Both the position numbers and the translations under genes were made by a program. From assembly GCA_944323445.1 (NCBI GenBank), contig CALUSM010000029.1, positions 1-33,405 on the forward strand: 33,405 bases of DNA, written 5' to 3'. Under the pieces are notes generated by a model. The model saw only the letters and a program-made list of their open reading frames with translations, was not told the origin of the DNA and searched no databases. Shown piece after piece: positions 16,732 through 25,473 of the stretch. Positions within the stretch are counted from its first letter, which is position 1. Each line of letters starts with the position of its first letter. This DNA comes from an uncultured Bacteroidales bacterium (GTDB lineage Bacteria > Bacteroidota > Bacteroidia > Bacteroidales > UBA932).

Positions 16732-18483
16732 TTATTCGAAACAGTAGATGTACGGAACTCTGGCGTAGATGCCCTTTTCAGCCTTGACGGACTGGAAGAG
16801 GCTTTCCATCAGTTGCTCCGGGTCGGAGAATGTCTCCATTGCCGTGCTTGTGGAGTTCAGGCCTTCCATCAGTTTATCCAGACTGTTCTTGGCTTTGGGC
16901 CAGGCCTCTATGCGGTAGCTGTCCAGTCCGGCTGCTACAGCCGCATAGTCGAGGGCGTCCTTGATGCCTCCGATCTCGTTGACCAGATCGATTCCGAGGG
17001 CCTCGTTGCCGCACCATACACGGCCCTGGGCTATTTCGTCCACTCTCTCGGGAGTGAGGCCGCGGCCTTCAGCCACAATGTTGATGAAATGGTCGTATAT
17101 CATTTCCACCTGATCCTGGAATGCCGCAACTTCCTGACGGTCCAGCTTTCTGGTCATCGAGCCCATGTCGGCGTGACGGTGGGAACGTATGGTGACCGGA
17201 TTGACGTGGGCGATTTCCTTGAACGTCTTTTCCATTGAGGGCAGCATGCTGAATACTCCGATACTTCCGGTGAGGGTTGTGTTGTTGGAGTATATCTTGT
17301 CAGCTCCGGCCGAGATCCAGTAGCCTCCCGATGCGGCCATGGTGCCGTAAGAGACGATGAGTGGCTTGTCCTGCTGGAGCAGCTCGAGCTCGGTGCGGAT
17401 GATTTCCGCCGGCTGTACGGAGCCTCCAGGGGAGTTGACCCTGAGGACTACCGCCTTGACGGAGCTGTCGGCGCGGATATCGCGGATGATGGGCTGGAAC
17501 TTGTCGGCGGTGATTCCCTCTGAGCTGCCGTCAGGGTTGATCTGGCCGTCGGCGTAGATGATGGCGATTTTCTCCTTGGCTTTGTAATCGGTTTTGATAC
17601 GTGCCTTGATGTACTTGTCCAGGGTTATCATTTTCACGTCCTTGAGCTTTTCTGCGCCGGAGAGTGTCACCAGCTCCTGCTCCATGCCGTTGACGGTGCG
17701 CAGCTCATCTACCAGCCCGGCCTCGATCATATCCTGGGCAGTGTTGAGCTCCAGGTTGTTGACCATGCGGTCCAGGTCTGAGAGAGCGATTCCGCGGGAC
17801 TCGCAGATGCTGCCTGCGGCTGCCTGCCAGAGGGCGTCCACCATGGCCTGGTTCTGCTCCCGGTTTGCCTCGCTGATGTCGCTGGCGATGAACTGCTCGC
17901 CTGCGGATTTGTACTTGCCGTGGCGGATGAGCTGCATCTCTACGCCGAAGCGGTCCAGGATGTCCTTGAGGAAGATGATCGTAGTGGCTACGCCGAGGAT
18001 GTTGTTAGAGGCGAATTCATCGGCATAGATCTTGTCTGCTGCGGATGCAAGGTAGTAGCCTCCGAAAGAGAAGTTCTCGCCGTAGGCTATCACGGGCTTG
18101 CCGGAGGTGCGGAATCTTTCTAGTGCTCCGCGCAGCTCCTCCATGTAGGCCAGACCGCTGGAGTATCCGCAGTTGGTCAGGTATATGAACTTGATGGCAG
18201 GATCGGTGGCCGCATAGTCGATGGCCCTTACAGCATCGAGAATGCCGATGCTTGAGGTGCTGCCTGCGTAGGGCACGATGGAGCTGAGGTCGAGCGGGTC
18301 GGAGACAGTCTGTTCTCCGATTGTAGAACCGAGGTCGATTTTAAGAACTGAAGAAGGGGCTACGGAGACTGTTTCCTCTGCCGGCATCAGCGCGCCTATC
18401 ATGCCGATGGCCAGCAGGAAGAGCAGTCCTAATGCGATAAACGAGCCAAGAATGGCCGCAAGAAGACTTTTCAGAAATTTCAT
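16732..18483 (-). CDS. sppA: Signal peptide peptidase SppA, 67K type
   Basis: Membrane-bound S49 protease that degrades leftover signal peptides. 583 residues. An N-terminal anchor spans about residues 7-32 ([20 protein letters not shown]), followed by two tandem S49 repeats. The catalytic dyad is split between them: K192 in [11 protein letters not shown] of the first repeat and S385 in [11 protein letters not shown] of the second. The length and arrangement match the long SppA of E. coli. The C-terminus ends [10 protein letters not shown]. Single gene, with a TATATTTG -7 box 28 nt upstream. Confidence 0.95.
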   Translation of the reverse strand: MKFLKSLLAAILGSFIALGLLFLLAIGMIGALMPAEETVSVAPSSVLKIDLGSTIGEQTVSDPLDLSSIVPYAGSTSSIGILDAVRAIDYAATDPAIKFIYLTNCGYSSGLAYMEELRGALERFRTSGKPVIAYGENFSFGGYYLASAADKIYADEFASNNILGVATTIIFLKDILDRFGVEMQLIRHGKYKSAGEQFIASDISEANREQNQAMVDALWQAAAGSICESRGIALSDLDRMVNNLELNTAQDMIEAGLVDELRTVNGMEQELVTLSGAEKLKDVKMITLDKYIKARIKTDYKAKEKIAIIYADGQINPDGSSEGITADKFQPIIRDIRADSSVKAVVLRVNSPGGSVQPAEIIRTELELLQQDKPLIVSYGTMAASGGYWISAGADKIYSNNTTLTGSIGVFSMLPSMEKTFKEIAHVNPVTIRSHRHADMGSMTRKLDRQEVAAFQDQVEMIYDHFINIVAEGRGLTPERVDEIAQGRVWCGNEALGIDLVNEIGGIKDALDYAAVAAGLDSYRIEAWPKAKNSLDKLMEGLNSTSTAMETFSDPEQLMESLFQSVKAEKGIYARVPYIYCFE

Positions 18484-18510
18484 GTTGAGTTAAATTTAAA
18501 TTATATCAAA

Positions 18511-18518
18511 CAAATATA
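18511..18518 (-). promoter_or_regulatory. -7 box of sppA promoter
   Basis: Minus strand TATATTTG, a perfect TAnnTTTG, 28 nt upstream of the sppA ATG. No clear TTTG at -33. The divergent receptor gene has only a poorer TATCTTCG box near 18530. Confidence 0.5.
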
Positions 18519-18601
18519 CGCAAAATGCGTTATCTTCGCCATTATTTCTGAAATTTCACACTGCATGACGGATATAACACCTTTTTTAAAACAGTGTTGA
18601 A

Positions 18602-20884
18602 ATGAAGAATAAAGCGGTTATTGCGGCACTTCTGCTCTGTGCCGCTGTCTGTGCCTATGCACAGCAATCGGACGGTACTCTCTCCGGAACAGTGTACACT
18701 CTCAATCTTGACGGGGATAGGGAACCGGTAGCTTTTGCTACGGTCTATTGGCTCGGATCGGATGTATACGCCGATTGCGATGAAAACGGAAAATTCAATA
18801 TTAGGAGGATATCGGAGGGAAATTCTGCCTTAGTGGCGGCGGCTCTCGGCTATGTCAGGGATACGCTCCGGGTATCCGAGGAGCAGAAGGCGGTGGAGAT
18901 ATTCCTGCGCAGCGACAATCAGCTGGAAGAGACAGTCATCACGGCCCGCGGAGACGCCAACTATCTTTCAAGGCTGGCAAATGTCAGGACCGAGGTCATA
19001 TCCTCGGCGGGGCTGAGCAAGATGGCCTGCTGCAATCTTGCCGAGAGCTTCGAAAACTCGGCATCGGTGTCTGTGGGCTATTCGGACGCAGTCACCGGTG
19101 CCCGTCAGATCCGTCTGCTCGGTCTGTCCGGCATCTATACCGCCATGCTGGACGAGAACCGCCCGGTGATGCGCGGTATGGCGGCCCCGTTCGGCCTCTC
19201 CTACATCCCCGGTCAGTGGCTGGAGAGCATCCAGATAGCCAAGGGTCCCTCGTCGGTCATCAACGGGGTGGAGGCCATATCCGGCCAGATCAACGTCGAG
19301 CACCGCAAGCCCACGGATGAAAAGCCCCTCTTTCTCAACGCCTTCATCAACAGTATGCTGATGGCCGAACTGAATGCCGCGTCCTCTCTCCAGATAGGCA
19401 ACAGATGGTCTACGGTCCTGATGGCCCATGCCTCCCGTTCGTTTATGGCCCATGATATGAACGGGGACGGCTTCAGGGACGAGCCTGAGATGACTCATCT
19501 GAACTTCGCCAACCGCTGGCTCTATTATGACCAGAGCGGAGTGCAGGTGCGTTTCGGAGTCAAGGCTCTGTACGACAGCCGCCTCGGAGGTCAGATGACT
19601 TTCAGGCGGGAGCATGTGGACTCCCTGCGGACCATGAGCGTGCCCTGGGGTACGTATATCACGAACCAGGGAGTTAACGGCTACCTCAAGGTGGGAATCC
19701 CTCTGAATGAGGACAATTCTAACAACATCGCAGTAGTCGCCGACTACACCTGGCATCAGCTGGACTCGTATTTCGGCCTCAAGAGTTTCTTCGGAAGGCA
19801 GAACTCCGGCTTCCTCAATCTCATGTACCAGGGCATACCGAATGACTCCCACCGCTTCACATTCGGTCTCAGGAACTTCTTCGACGGCTATGTCCAGACA
19901 CTGCATGACGGGTATGCGGACCCTCTGTCGGCTTCCCGTAGGGCACTATTCGCGGACTATGACCTCTCGCACAAAGAAAATTCCCTGGGAATATACGGAG
20001 AATACACCTATACTCTGGGAGAGAAGTTCTCGGCAGTGGCAGACCTGAGCATCGACTGGAACAGTCTCTACGGTCTTTTTCTCTCGCCACGGGTCAATCT
20101 GAAATGGTCACCTGCGGACTGGCTCGTCATCCGGGCTTCGGGAGGCCGCGGCACCCGTTCGCCCAATGTGGTGGTGGACAACCTCGGCATGATGTCCACC
20201 GGACGTCGTCTGGACATAGCCCCGGACCTGGGCATGGAGTCCGCCTGGACCTATGGCGGCAATATCACCTTCTACATCCCGATAGGCTTCGAGGACAACT
20301 CCTATCTCAGTTTTGATTACTTCCGCAGTGATTTTACCTCCCAGATTATCGTGGACCAGGAATATGACTGGAGTGCGGTAAGCATCTACAGTCTGGACGG
20401 CCCGTCGTACACCAACACCTGGCAGGCGGATTTCTCCGTAGAGCCTTTCGAGCGCTTCACCGTTCTGGCTACTTTCCGTTATTCAGACTCCAAGGTATGG
20501 CTGAAGGACCGGGGTCTGGTGGAAAGGCCGCTGGTCAGCCGCTATAAGGGCGTGCTGAACCTCCAGTATGCGACCCGGATGAATATCTGGACCTTCGATT
20601 TTACGGCCCAGATCAACGGCCCTGCCCGTCTGCCGGACTTTGCCGTGAAACCGGGGGAGAGCTGCATGAGCCCTGTCTACCCGGTACTCTTCGCGCAGAT
20701 TACCCGCAAGTTAAAGGGGGTGGACGTATATGTCGGAGTCGAGAATATCACCAACTACCGTCAGAAGCATCCTGTAATCAGTGCGGAGGATCCCTGGTCC
20801 CCTGATTTTAACGCTTCGGTGATCTGGGGACCCTTGACGGGTGTAACTGCTTATGCCGGAATGAGATTTACCCTTTGGAAATAA
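18602..20884 (+). CDS. TonB-dependent receptor, probably for metal uptake
   Basis: 760 residues. Signal peptide MKNKAVIAALLLCAAVCAYA; a carboxypeptidase regulatory-like beta domain (about 25-110); a TonB-box-like EETVITAR; a plug domain with LAESFENSASVSVGYSDAVT then GARQIRLLGLSGIYTAMLDE and IQIAKGPSSVINGVEAISGQ; then a 22-strand barrel ending AYAGMRFTLWK. The plug belongs to a Bacteroidota receptor group that is often followed by a small HMA-domain protein, as here 30 nt downstream. The plug has a neighbouring Cys pair (SKMACCNLAES) and many Met residues (MLDENRPVMRGMA, INSMLMAEL), in keeping with a soft metal such as copper. The metal is inferred, not shown. Confidence 0.9.
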   Translation: MKNKAVIAALLLCAAVCAYAQQSDGTLSGTVYTLNLDGDREPVAFATVYWLGSDVYADCDENGKFNIRRISEGNSALVAAALGYVRDTLRVSEEQKAVEIFLRSDNQLEETVITARGDANYLSRLANVRTEVISSAGLSKMACCNLAESFENSASVSVGYSDAVTGARQIRLLGLSGIYTAMLDENRPVMRGMAAPFGLSYIPGQWLESIQIAKGPSSVINGVEAISGQINVEHRKPTDEKPLFLNAFINSMLMAELNAASSLQIGNRWSTVLMAHASRSFMAHDMNGDGFRDEPEMTHLNFANRWLYYDQSGVQVRFGVKALYDSRLGGQMTFRREHVDSLRTMSVPWGTYITNQGVNGYLKVGIPLNEDNSNNIAVVADYTWHQLDSYFGLKSFFGRQNSGFLNLMYQGIPNDSHRFTFGLRNFFDGYVQTLHDGYADPLSASRRALFADYDLSHKENSLGIYGEYTYTLGEKFSAVADLSIDWNSLYGLFLSPRVNLKWSPADWLVIRASGGRGTRSPNVVVDNLGMMSTGRRLDIAPDLGMESAWTYGGNITFYIPIGFEDNSYLSFDYFRSDFTSQIIVDQEYDWSAVSIYSLDGPSYTNTWQADFSVEPFERFTVLATFRYSDSKVWLKDRGLVERPLVSRYKGVLNLQYATRMNIWTFDFTAQINGPARLPDFAVKPGESCMSPVYPVLFAQITRKLKGVDVYVGVENITNYRQKHPVISAEDPWSPDFNASVIWGPLTGVTAYAGMRFTLWK

Positions 20885-20914
20885 ATTTTGTCAAATTTAA
20901 AAATATTTAAAAAT

Positions 20915-21232
20915 ATGAAAACGTTTAAAATTTTTATGAAAACGGCCGTTGCCGTATTGATGTTGTCATTTTTTGCCGTAACTTCGTACGCCCAGAAAAA
21001 GAAGGCTCCGCTGCAGGAAGTCGTATTTTCTGTAAACCTTCACTGTGAGAACTGTGTCAAGAAAGTTCAGGAGAACATCCCGTTTGAGAAGGGAGTCAAG
21101 GACCTGAAGATATCCCTTGACGACAAGACCGTGTGGGTGAAGTATGACCCGGAAAAGACGACCAAGGAGAAACTGGCGGCCGCCATCGAGAAACTCGGCT
21201 ACGAGGTCCTGGGTGAGGTTAAGCAGGAATAA
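20915..21232 (+). CDS. Secreted HMA-domain (metal-binding) protein
   Basis: 105 residues from the ATG at 20915 (an alternative start at 20936 also leaves a signal peptide; a TTG at 20888 is less likely). The signal peptide ends at AVTSYAQ. The mature protein is one heavy-metal-associated ferredoxin-like domain with the metal site HCENC (C44, C47), LHCENCVKKVQENI and the typical AAIEKLGYEVLG end. It would bind a soft metal ion, probably Cu(I), in the periplasm and hand it on. It follows the TonB receptor closely, and an AT-rich 30-nt gap separates them. The nfn-like pair starts 17 nt later, so the transcripts may continue. Confidence 0.9.
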   Translation: MKTFKIFMKTAVAVLMLSFFAVTSYAQKKKAPLQEVVFSVNLHCENCVKKVQENIPFEKGVKDLKISLDDKTVWVKYDPEKTTKEKLAAAIEKLGYEVLGEVKQE

Positions 21233-21249
21233 CACACTCATTATAGATT

Positions 21250-22104
21250 ATGTACAAAATACTTAGGAAGAAATTTCTGACGCCGGCCATCTGTCTGATG
21301 GACGTTCTGGCGCCCCGTGTTGCGCAGTCAGCCCAGCCGGGACAGTTTCTGATAGTCAGGGCAGGGGAGAAGAATGAGCGCATCCCCCTGACCATCTGTG
21401 ATTACAACCGCGAGGAAGGCAGCGTGACCATCGTCACCCAGCTCGTAGGAGCCTCTACCCGTATCATCTGCAGCTATGAGGCCGGAGAGTCCTTCGCGGA
21501 TGTGGTCGGGCCGCTCGGTCAGCCTTCCGAGTTTATACACTTGAGTCCTGAGGCGCTCCGGGGCAGCCGTTATCTCTTCATCGCGGGAGGTCTTGGAACG
21601 GCTCCGGTGTATCCCCAGGTGAAGTTCCTGCATCAGGCCGGGGCAAAGGTGGACGTGATAATCGGTGCCCGCAACAAGGAGCTGGTAATCCTCGAGGAGG
21701 AGATGCGGGCAGTCTGCGACCACCTTTATATATGCACTGACGACGGCTCGTACGGTGAGAAGGGCCTGGTGACCGACATCATGGGCCGGCTGCTGGACTC
21801 CGGCGAGAAGTACGGCCAGGCGGTGGCCATCGGTCCCATGATCATGATGAAGTTCGTCACCCTCAAGGGCCGTCAGTACGGCATCCCTCTGACCGTCAGC
21901 CTCAATACCCTGATGGTGGACGGTACCGGCATGTGCGGCGCCTGCCGCGTGACCATCGCCGGCAAGACCCGTTTCGCCTGTGTGGACGGACCGGAGTTCA
22001 ATGCATACGACGTGGACTTCGATGAGGCCATGCGCCGTCAGGGCATGTACCGCGACATAGAAAAGGAAAAGGACCATCAGTGTCATATAGGACTGCATCA
22101 ATAA
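21250..22104 (+). CDS. Ferredoxin:NADP oxidoreductase subunit, NfnA-like
   Basis: 284 residues of the ferredoxin reductase-type FAD/NAD-binding subunit found next to GltA-like NfnB. Residues about 1-95 hold the FAD domain (QPGQFLIVRAGEKNERIPLT), then the nucleotide-binding fold (GGLGTAPVYPQVKFLHQ). The [2Fe-2S] site near the C-terminus shows C229, C232 and C244 (GTGMCGACRVTIAG, RFACVDG) with a nearby Asp, the three-Cys-one-Asp set known for NfnA. With the next gene it would move electrons between NADH, NADPH and ferredoxin. A role as the small subunit of a sulfide dehydrogenase-like complex is an alternative name for the same family. Confidence 0.9.
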   Translation: MYKILRKKFLTPAICLMDVLAPRVAQSAQPGQFLIVRAGEKNERIPLTICDYNREEGSVTIVTQLVGASTRIICSYEAGESFADVVGPLGQPSEFIHLSPEALRGSRYLFIAGGLGTAPVYPQVKFLHQAGAKVDVIIGARNKELVILEEEMRAVCDHLYICTDDGSYGEKGLVTDIMGRLLDSGEKYGQAVAIGPMIMMKFVTLKGRQYGIPLTVSLNTLMVDGTGMCGACRVTIAGKTRFACVDGPEFNAYDVDFDEAMRRQGMYRDIEKEKDHQCHIGLHQ

Positions 22105-22125
22105 ACAACATCAGGAGGATACACA

Positions 22126-23514
22126 ATGGCAAACAAGATACCCAGAGTCCCGGTGCGGGAACAGGATCCCGCAGTCAGGGCGCATAATTTTCAGGAAGTA
22201 TGCTACGGATATAATGAACAGGAGGCCCTTCTGGAGGCCTCGCGCTGCCTCAACTGCAAGAAACCCCGCTGCATGGAGGCCTGCCCGGTCTCGATTCACA
22301 TCCCCGCCTTCATCTCCAAGGTAGCGTCCGGTGAATTTGCCGAGGCCGCCCGTGTTATAGCCCAGGACAGTTCCCTGCCCGCAGTCTGCGGCCGTGTCTG
22401 CCCTCAGGAGACCCAGTGCGAGGGCTCCTGCATCCTCGGAGTTAAGGGAGAGCCGGTGGCCATCGGCAAGCTCGAGCGTTTCGTGGCCGACTGGAGCCGT
22501 CAGAACGGAGTCCGCTTCGCAGACAAGGCTCCCGCCAACGGCATCAAGGTCGCAGTGGTCGGCAGCGGTCCGGCCGGTCTGGCCTGTGCCTCTGACCTGG
22601 CCCGCTGGGGCTATGACGTCACCGTCTTCGAGGTGCTGCACAAGGCCGGAGGCGTGCTGCAGTACGGTATCCCCGAGTTCCGTCTGCCCAAGGAGGAGGT
22701 AGTCGAGTACGAGGTGGAGAATGTCCGCCGCCTCGGAGTTAAAATTGAGACAGACGTGGTGGTGGGAAGGACCGTGACAGTGGATGACCTTTTCGATAAG
22801 GAAGGCTTCAAGGCAGTCTTCATAGGCTCGGGAGCCGGTCTGCCCAAGTTCATGGGGATCCCCGGGGAAAATCTCAACGGAGTGTTCTCCGCCAATGAGT
22901 TCCTCACCCGCAACAACCTCATGCACGGCTACGACCCTACATACGACACCCCCGTATTCTCCGGCCGCAGGTCGGTAATAGTCGGAGGCGGCAATGTGGC
23001 AATGGACGCCGCCCGTACCGCCCTGCGCCTGGGCTCTCAGGTGACGGTGGTCTACCGCCGCACCGAGAAGGAGCTGCCCGCCAGGGTGGAGGAGGTCCAT
23101 CACGCCAAGGAGGAGGGCATAGAGTTCCGCCTTCTGACCAACCCCGTGGAGATCCTGGGCGACGAGAAAGGCTGGGTGCGCGGTATCCGCTGCATCCGCA
23201 TGGAGCTCGGCGAGCCCGACGAGTCGGGACGCCGCTCTCCCGTGCCTGTGCCCGGCTCAGAATTTGAAATTGAGACCGACACTGTCATCATGTCCCTGGG
23301 TACCTCTCCCAACCCGATGATTGCCCGTTCCACACCAGGACTGGAGACAAACCGGCGCGGCTGCCTTGTCGCCGATGAGGAGGGCGCCACTACCCGTCCG
23401 ATGGTGTTTGCGGGAGGCGATGCCGTAACGGGCGCGGCGACTGTGATTCTGGCGATGGGCGCCGGCCGCCGGGCTGCCGCCGCCATCCATAAGGCATTGC
23501 AGTCTGAGAAATAA
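22126..23514 (+). CDS. NADPH-dependent glutamate synthase small-subunit family, NfnB-like
   Basis: 462 residues. Two [4Fe-4S] Cys sets lie in the N-terminal domain: C41, C44, C49, C53 (CLNCKKPRCMEAC) and CGRVCPQETQCEGSC near 88-104. The FAD Rossmann motif VVGSGPAGLACASDLARWGY is near residue 145 and the NADPH site IVGGGNVAMDAARTALRL near 285. It pairs with the NfnA-like gene, 21 nt upstream, and no GltB large subunit is nearby, so an Nfn role is more likely than glutamate synthase. A perfect AGGAGG (22113-22118) precedes the ATG, unusual for this phylum. Confidence 0.93.
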   Translation: MANKIPRVPVREQDPAVRAHNFQEVCYGYNEQEALLEASRCLNCKKPRCMEACPVSIHIPAFISKVASGEFAEAARVIAQDSSLPAVCGRVCPQETQCEGSCILGVKGEPVAIGKLERFVADWSRQNGVRFADKAPANGIKVAVVGSGPAGLACASDLARWGYDVTVFEVLHKAGGVLQYGIPEFRLPKEEVVEYEVENVRRLGVKIETDVVVGRTVTVDDLFDKEGFKAVFIGSGAGLPKFMGIPGENLNGVFSANEFLTRNNLMHGYDPTYDTPVFSGRRSVIVGGGNVAMDAARTALRLGSQVTVVYRRTEKELPARVEEVHHAKEEGIEFRLLTNPVEILGDEKGWVRGIRCIRMELGEPDESGRRSPVPVPGSEFEIETDTVIMSLGTSPNPMIARSTPGLETNRRGCLVADEEGATTRPMVFAGGDAVTGAATVILAMGAGRRAAAAIHKALQSEK

Positions 23515-23526
23515 TTCCTACCTTTG
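23496..23526 (+). promoter_or_regulatory. Candidate internal promoter of etfB-etfA-acyl-CoA dehydrogenase
   Basis: TACCTTTG (23519-23526) is a perfect -7 box, with ATTG (23496-23499) 19 nt upstream as a near -33 box. It straddles the NfnB-like stop and lies 23 nt before etfB, so the Etf genes may be made both from the upstream transcript and from here. Confidence 0.55.
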
Positions 23527-23549
23527 CCCGGATTAATGTATTAAAACTG

Positions 23550-24425
23550 ATGAACGACAAATTGAAAATCGTGGTCCTGGCCAAGCAGGTGCCGGACACA
23601 AGAAATGTAGGAAAAGATGCGATGAAGGAGGACGGAACGGTCAACCGCGCCGCATTACCTGCTATTTTCAATCCTGAAGACATGAATGCCCTCGAGCAGG
23701 CGCTCAGAATCAAGGACCGTCTGAAGGACGTGGAAATCCATCTGTTGACTATGGGCCCCGGCAGGGCCGCCGACATCATCCGCGAGGGTCTCTTCAGAGG
23801 CGCTGACGGAGGAGTCCTCCTGACCGACAGGAAGTTCGCAGGAGCCGATACCCTTGCCACATCCTACGCGCTGGCCCAGGCAGTCCGCAAGATCGCTCCC
23901 GACATGATCATCGCAGGCCGTCAGGCCATCGACGGTGATACCGCCCAGGTGGGCCCTCAGGTAGCCGAGAAGCTGGGCTGGCCTCAGATTACCTACGCAG
24001 AAGAAGTACTGTACATCGACGATAACAGAGTGACCGTACGCCGCAGGCTGGAGCGGGGCATCGAAGTGGTGTCCTCCCCTCTGCCCGTGCTGATCACCGT
24101 GACCGGCACCGCAGCCGCATGCAGGCCCCGCAACGCCAAGCAGCTCCTCCGCTACAAAGGAGCCCGCACCGTTTCCGAGGACCAGGCTTCCGGTTCCGAG
24201 TATGCCGCCTCAGGCAAGTGCTCCGAGCATTTCCAGATACCCGAGTGGGGCTTCGCCGAGATAGGCGGGGACGAGAAGAGCTACGGTTCCTCCGGCTCGC
24301 CCACCAAGGTGAAGAAGATCGAGAACATCATCCTCCAGGCCAAGGAGTCCAGGACCCTCTCGGACTCGGACGCCGACATCGAGGGTCTCGTAAAGGAGCT
24401 GATATCCAGTCATACAATCGGTTAA
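23550..24425 (+). CDS. etfB: Electron transfer flavoprotein beta subunit
   Basis: 291 residues. Hallmarks are IVVLAKQVPDTRNVGKD, NPEDMNALEQALRIKD, FAGADTLATSYALAQAV and GRQAIDGDTAQVGPQVAEKL, typical of the EtfB proteins paired with butyryl-CoA-type dehydrogenases in anaerobes. With EtfA it carries electrons between NADH (or an acyl-CoA dehydrogenase) and another acceptor via bound flavin. It is followed by etfA after 22 nt and by an acyl-CoA dehydrogenase. Whether the pair is electron-bifurcating cannot be decided from motifs alone. Confidence 0.95.
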   Translation: MNDKLKIVVLAKQVPDTRNVGKDAMKEDGTVNRAALPAIFNPEDMNALEQALRIKDRLKDVEIHLLTMGPGRAADIIREGLFRGADGGVLLTDRKFAGADTLATSYALAQAVRKIAPDMIIAGRQAIDGDTAQVGPQVAEKLGWPQITYAEEVLYIDDNRVTVRRRLERGIEVVSSPLPVLITVTGTAAACRPRNAKQLLRYKGARTVSEDQASGSEYAASGKCSEHFQIPEWGFAEIGGDEKSYGSSGSPTKVKKIENIILQAKESRTLSDSDADIEGLVKELISSHTIG

Positions 24426-24447
24426 TCTGTTAAAAACGCTAGACGAC

Positions 24448-25461
24448 ATGAACAACATTATAGTATATTGCGAGACCGACGGAGGACGCCTCTGCGACGT
24501 GAGTCTCGAACTGATGACCAAGGCCCGTGACCTGGCCGCCTCGCTCTCCTGCGACGTGGAGGCTCTGCTGATAGGACATGATGTCCGCGGCTTAGCCGAC
24601 GAGCTTTATTCCTACGGAGCCGCAGTGGTGCACCTGGCCGACGACAAGCGCCTGGAGTTCTTCCGCACACTGCCCTACGCATCGATTACCATTGACCTTT
24701 TCCGCAAGGAACAGCCCCAGATAGCCCTCTTCGGAGCCACCTCCGTGGGCAGGGACCTCGCTCCCAGAGTCTCCAGCGCCCTGCACAGCGGCCTTACCGC
24801 CGACTGCACCTCCCTGGAGATAGGTGACCATCAGGACAAGGAGAAGCAGTACCACAACCTCCTGTACCAGATCCGCCCCGCATTCGGAGGCAACATCATC
24901 GCCACCATCGTCAACCCCGAGCACAGGCCCCAGATGGCCACTGTCCGTGAGGGTGTGATGAAGAAGGCCCCTCTGGCCGCCCCCGTGGCCGGACGCATCT
25001 CGGAGATAGACGTCAACTCTATCCTGAAGGACAGCGACCTGACCGTGGAGATCGTGGCCCGCGAGATAGAGGAGCGCAAGATCGACATCAAGGGCGCCCA
25101 GATCATCGTGGCCGGCGGCTTCGGCGTGGGCAGCAAGGAGAATTTCGACCTGATATTCGAGCTCGCCAGGACCCTCGGCGGAGAGGTGGGAGCATCCCGC
25201 GCCGCCGTGGACGCAGGCTTTGCGGACCATGCCCGCCAGATCGGACAGACCGGCGTGACCGTACGTCCCAAGCTCTTCATTTCCTGCGGTATCTCCGGCC
25301 AGATCCAGCATACTGCCGGTATGGACCAGTCCTCGATGATTATCTCGATTAACAGCGACCCCGAGGCCCCCATCCACAGGATAGCCGACTATGCTATCGT
25401 AGGTGACCTCAATGTGGTGATACCCAAGCTCATCAAGTTCTACAAACAAAACAGCAAGTAA
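24448..25461 (+). CDS. etfA: Electron transfer flavoprotein alpha subunit
   Basis: 337 residues. The N-terminal domain starts NNIIVYCETDGGRLCDVSLE and contains ALFGATSVGRDLAPRVSSAL and SGLTADCTSLEIG. The C-terminal FAD-binding part has GGFGVGSKENFDLIFELA, ISCGISGQIQHTAGMDQSS and SINSDPEAPIHRIADYAIVG, all standard for EtfA. It forms the flavin-carrying heterodimer with EtfB and is followed 12 nt later by the dehydrogenase gene that is its likely partner. Confidence 0.96.
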   Translation: MNNIIVYCETDGGRLCDVSLELMTKARDLAASLSCDVEALLIGHDVRGLADELYSYGAAVVHLADDKRLEFFRTLPYASITIDLFRKEQPQIALFGATSVGRDLAPRVSSALHSGLTADCTSLEIGDHQDKEKQYHNLLYQIRPAFGGNIIATIVNPEHRPQMATVREGVMKKAPLAAPVAGRISEIDVNSILKDSDLTVEIVAREIEERKIDIKGAQIIVAGGFGVGSKENFDLIFELARTLGGEVGASRAAVDAGFADHARQIGQTGVTVRPKLFISCGISGQIQHTAGMDQSSMIISINSDPEAPIHRIADYAIVGDLNVVIPKLIKFYKQNSK

Positions 25462-25473
25462 GGAGAAGAAGTC

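Noticed and set aside
18968..19906. Long minus-strand frame opposite the TonB receptor
   Set aside because: No recognisable domain; the plus-strand receptor is complete.
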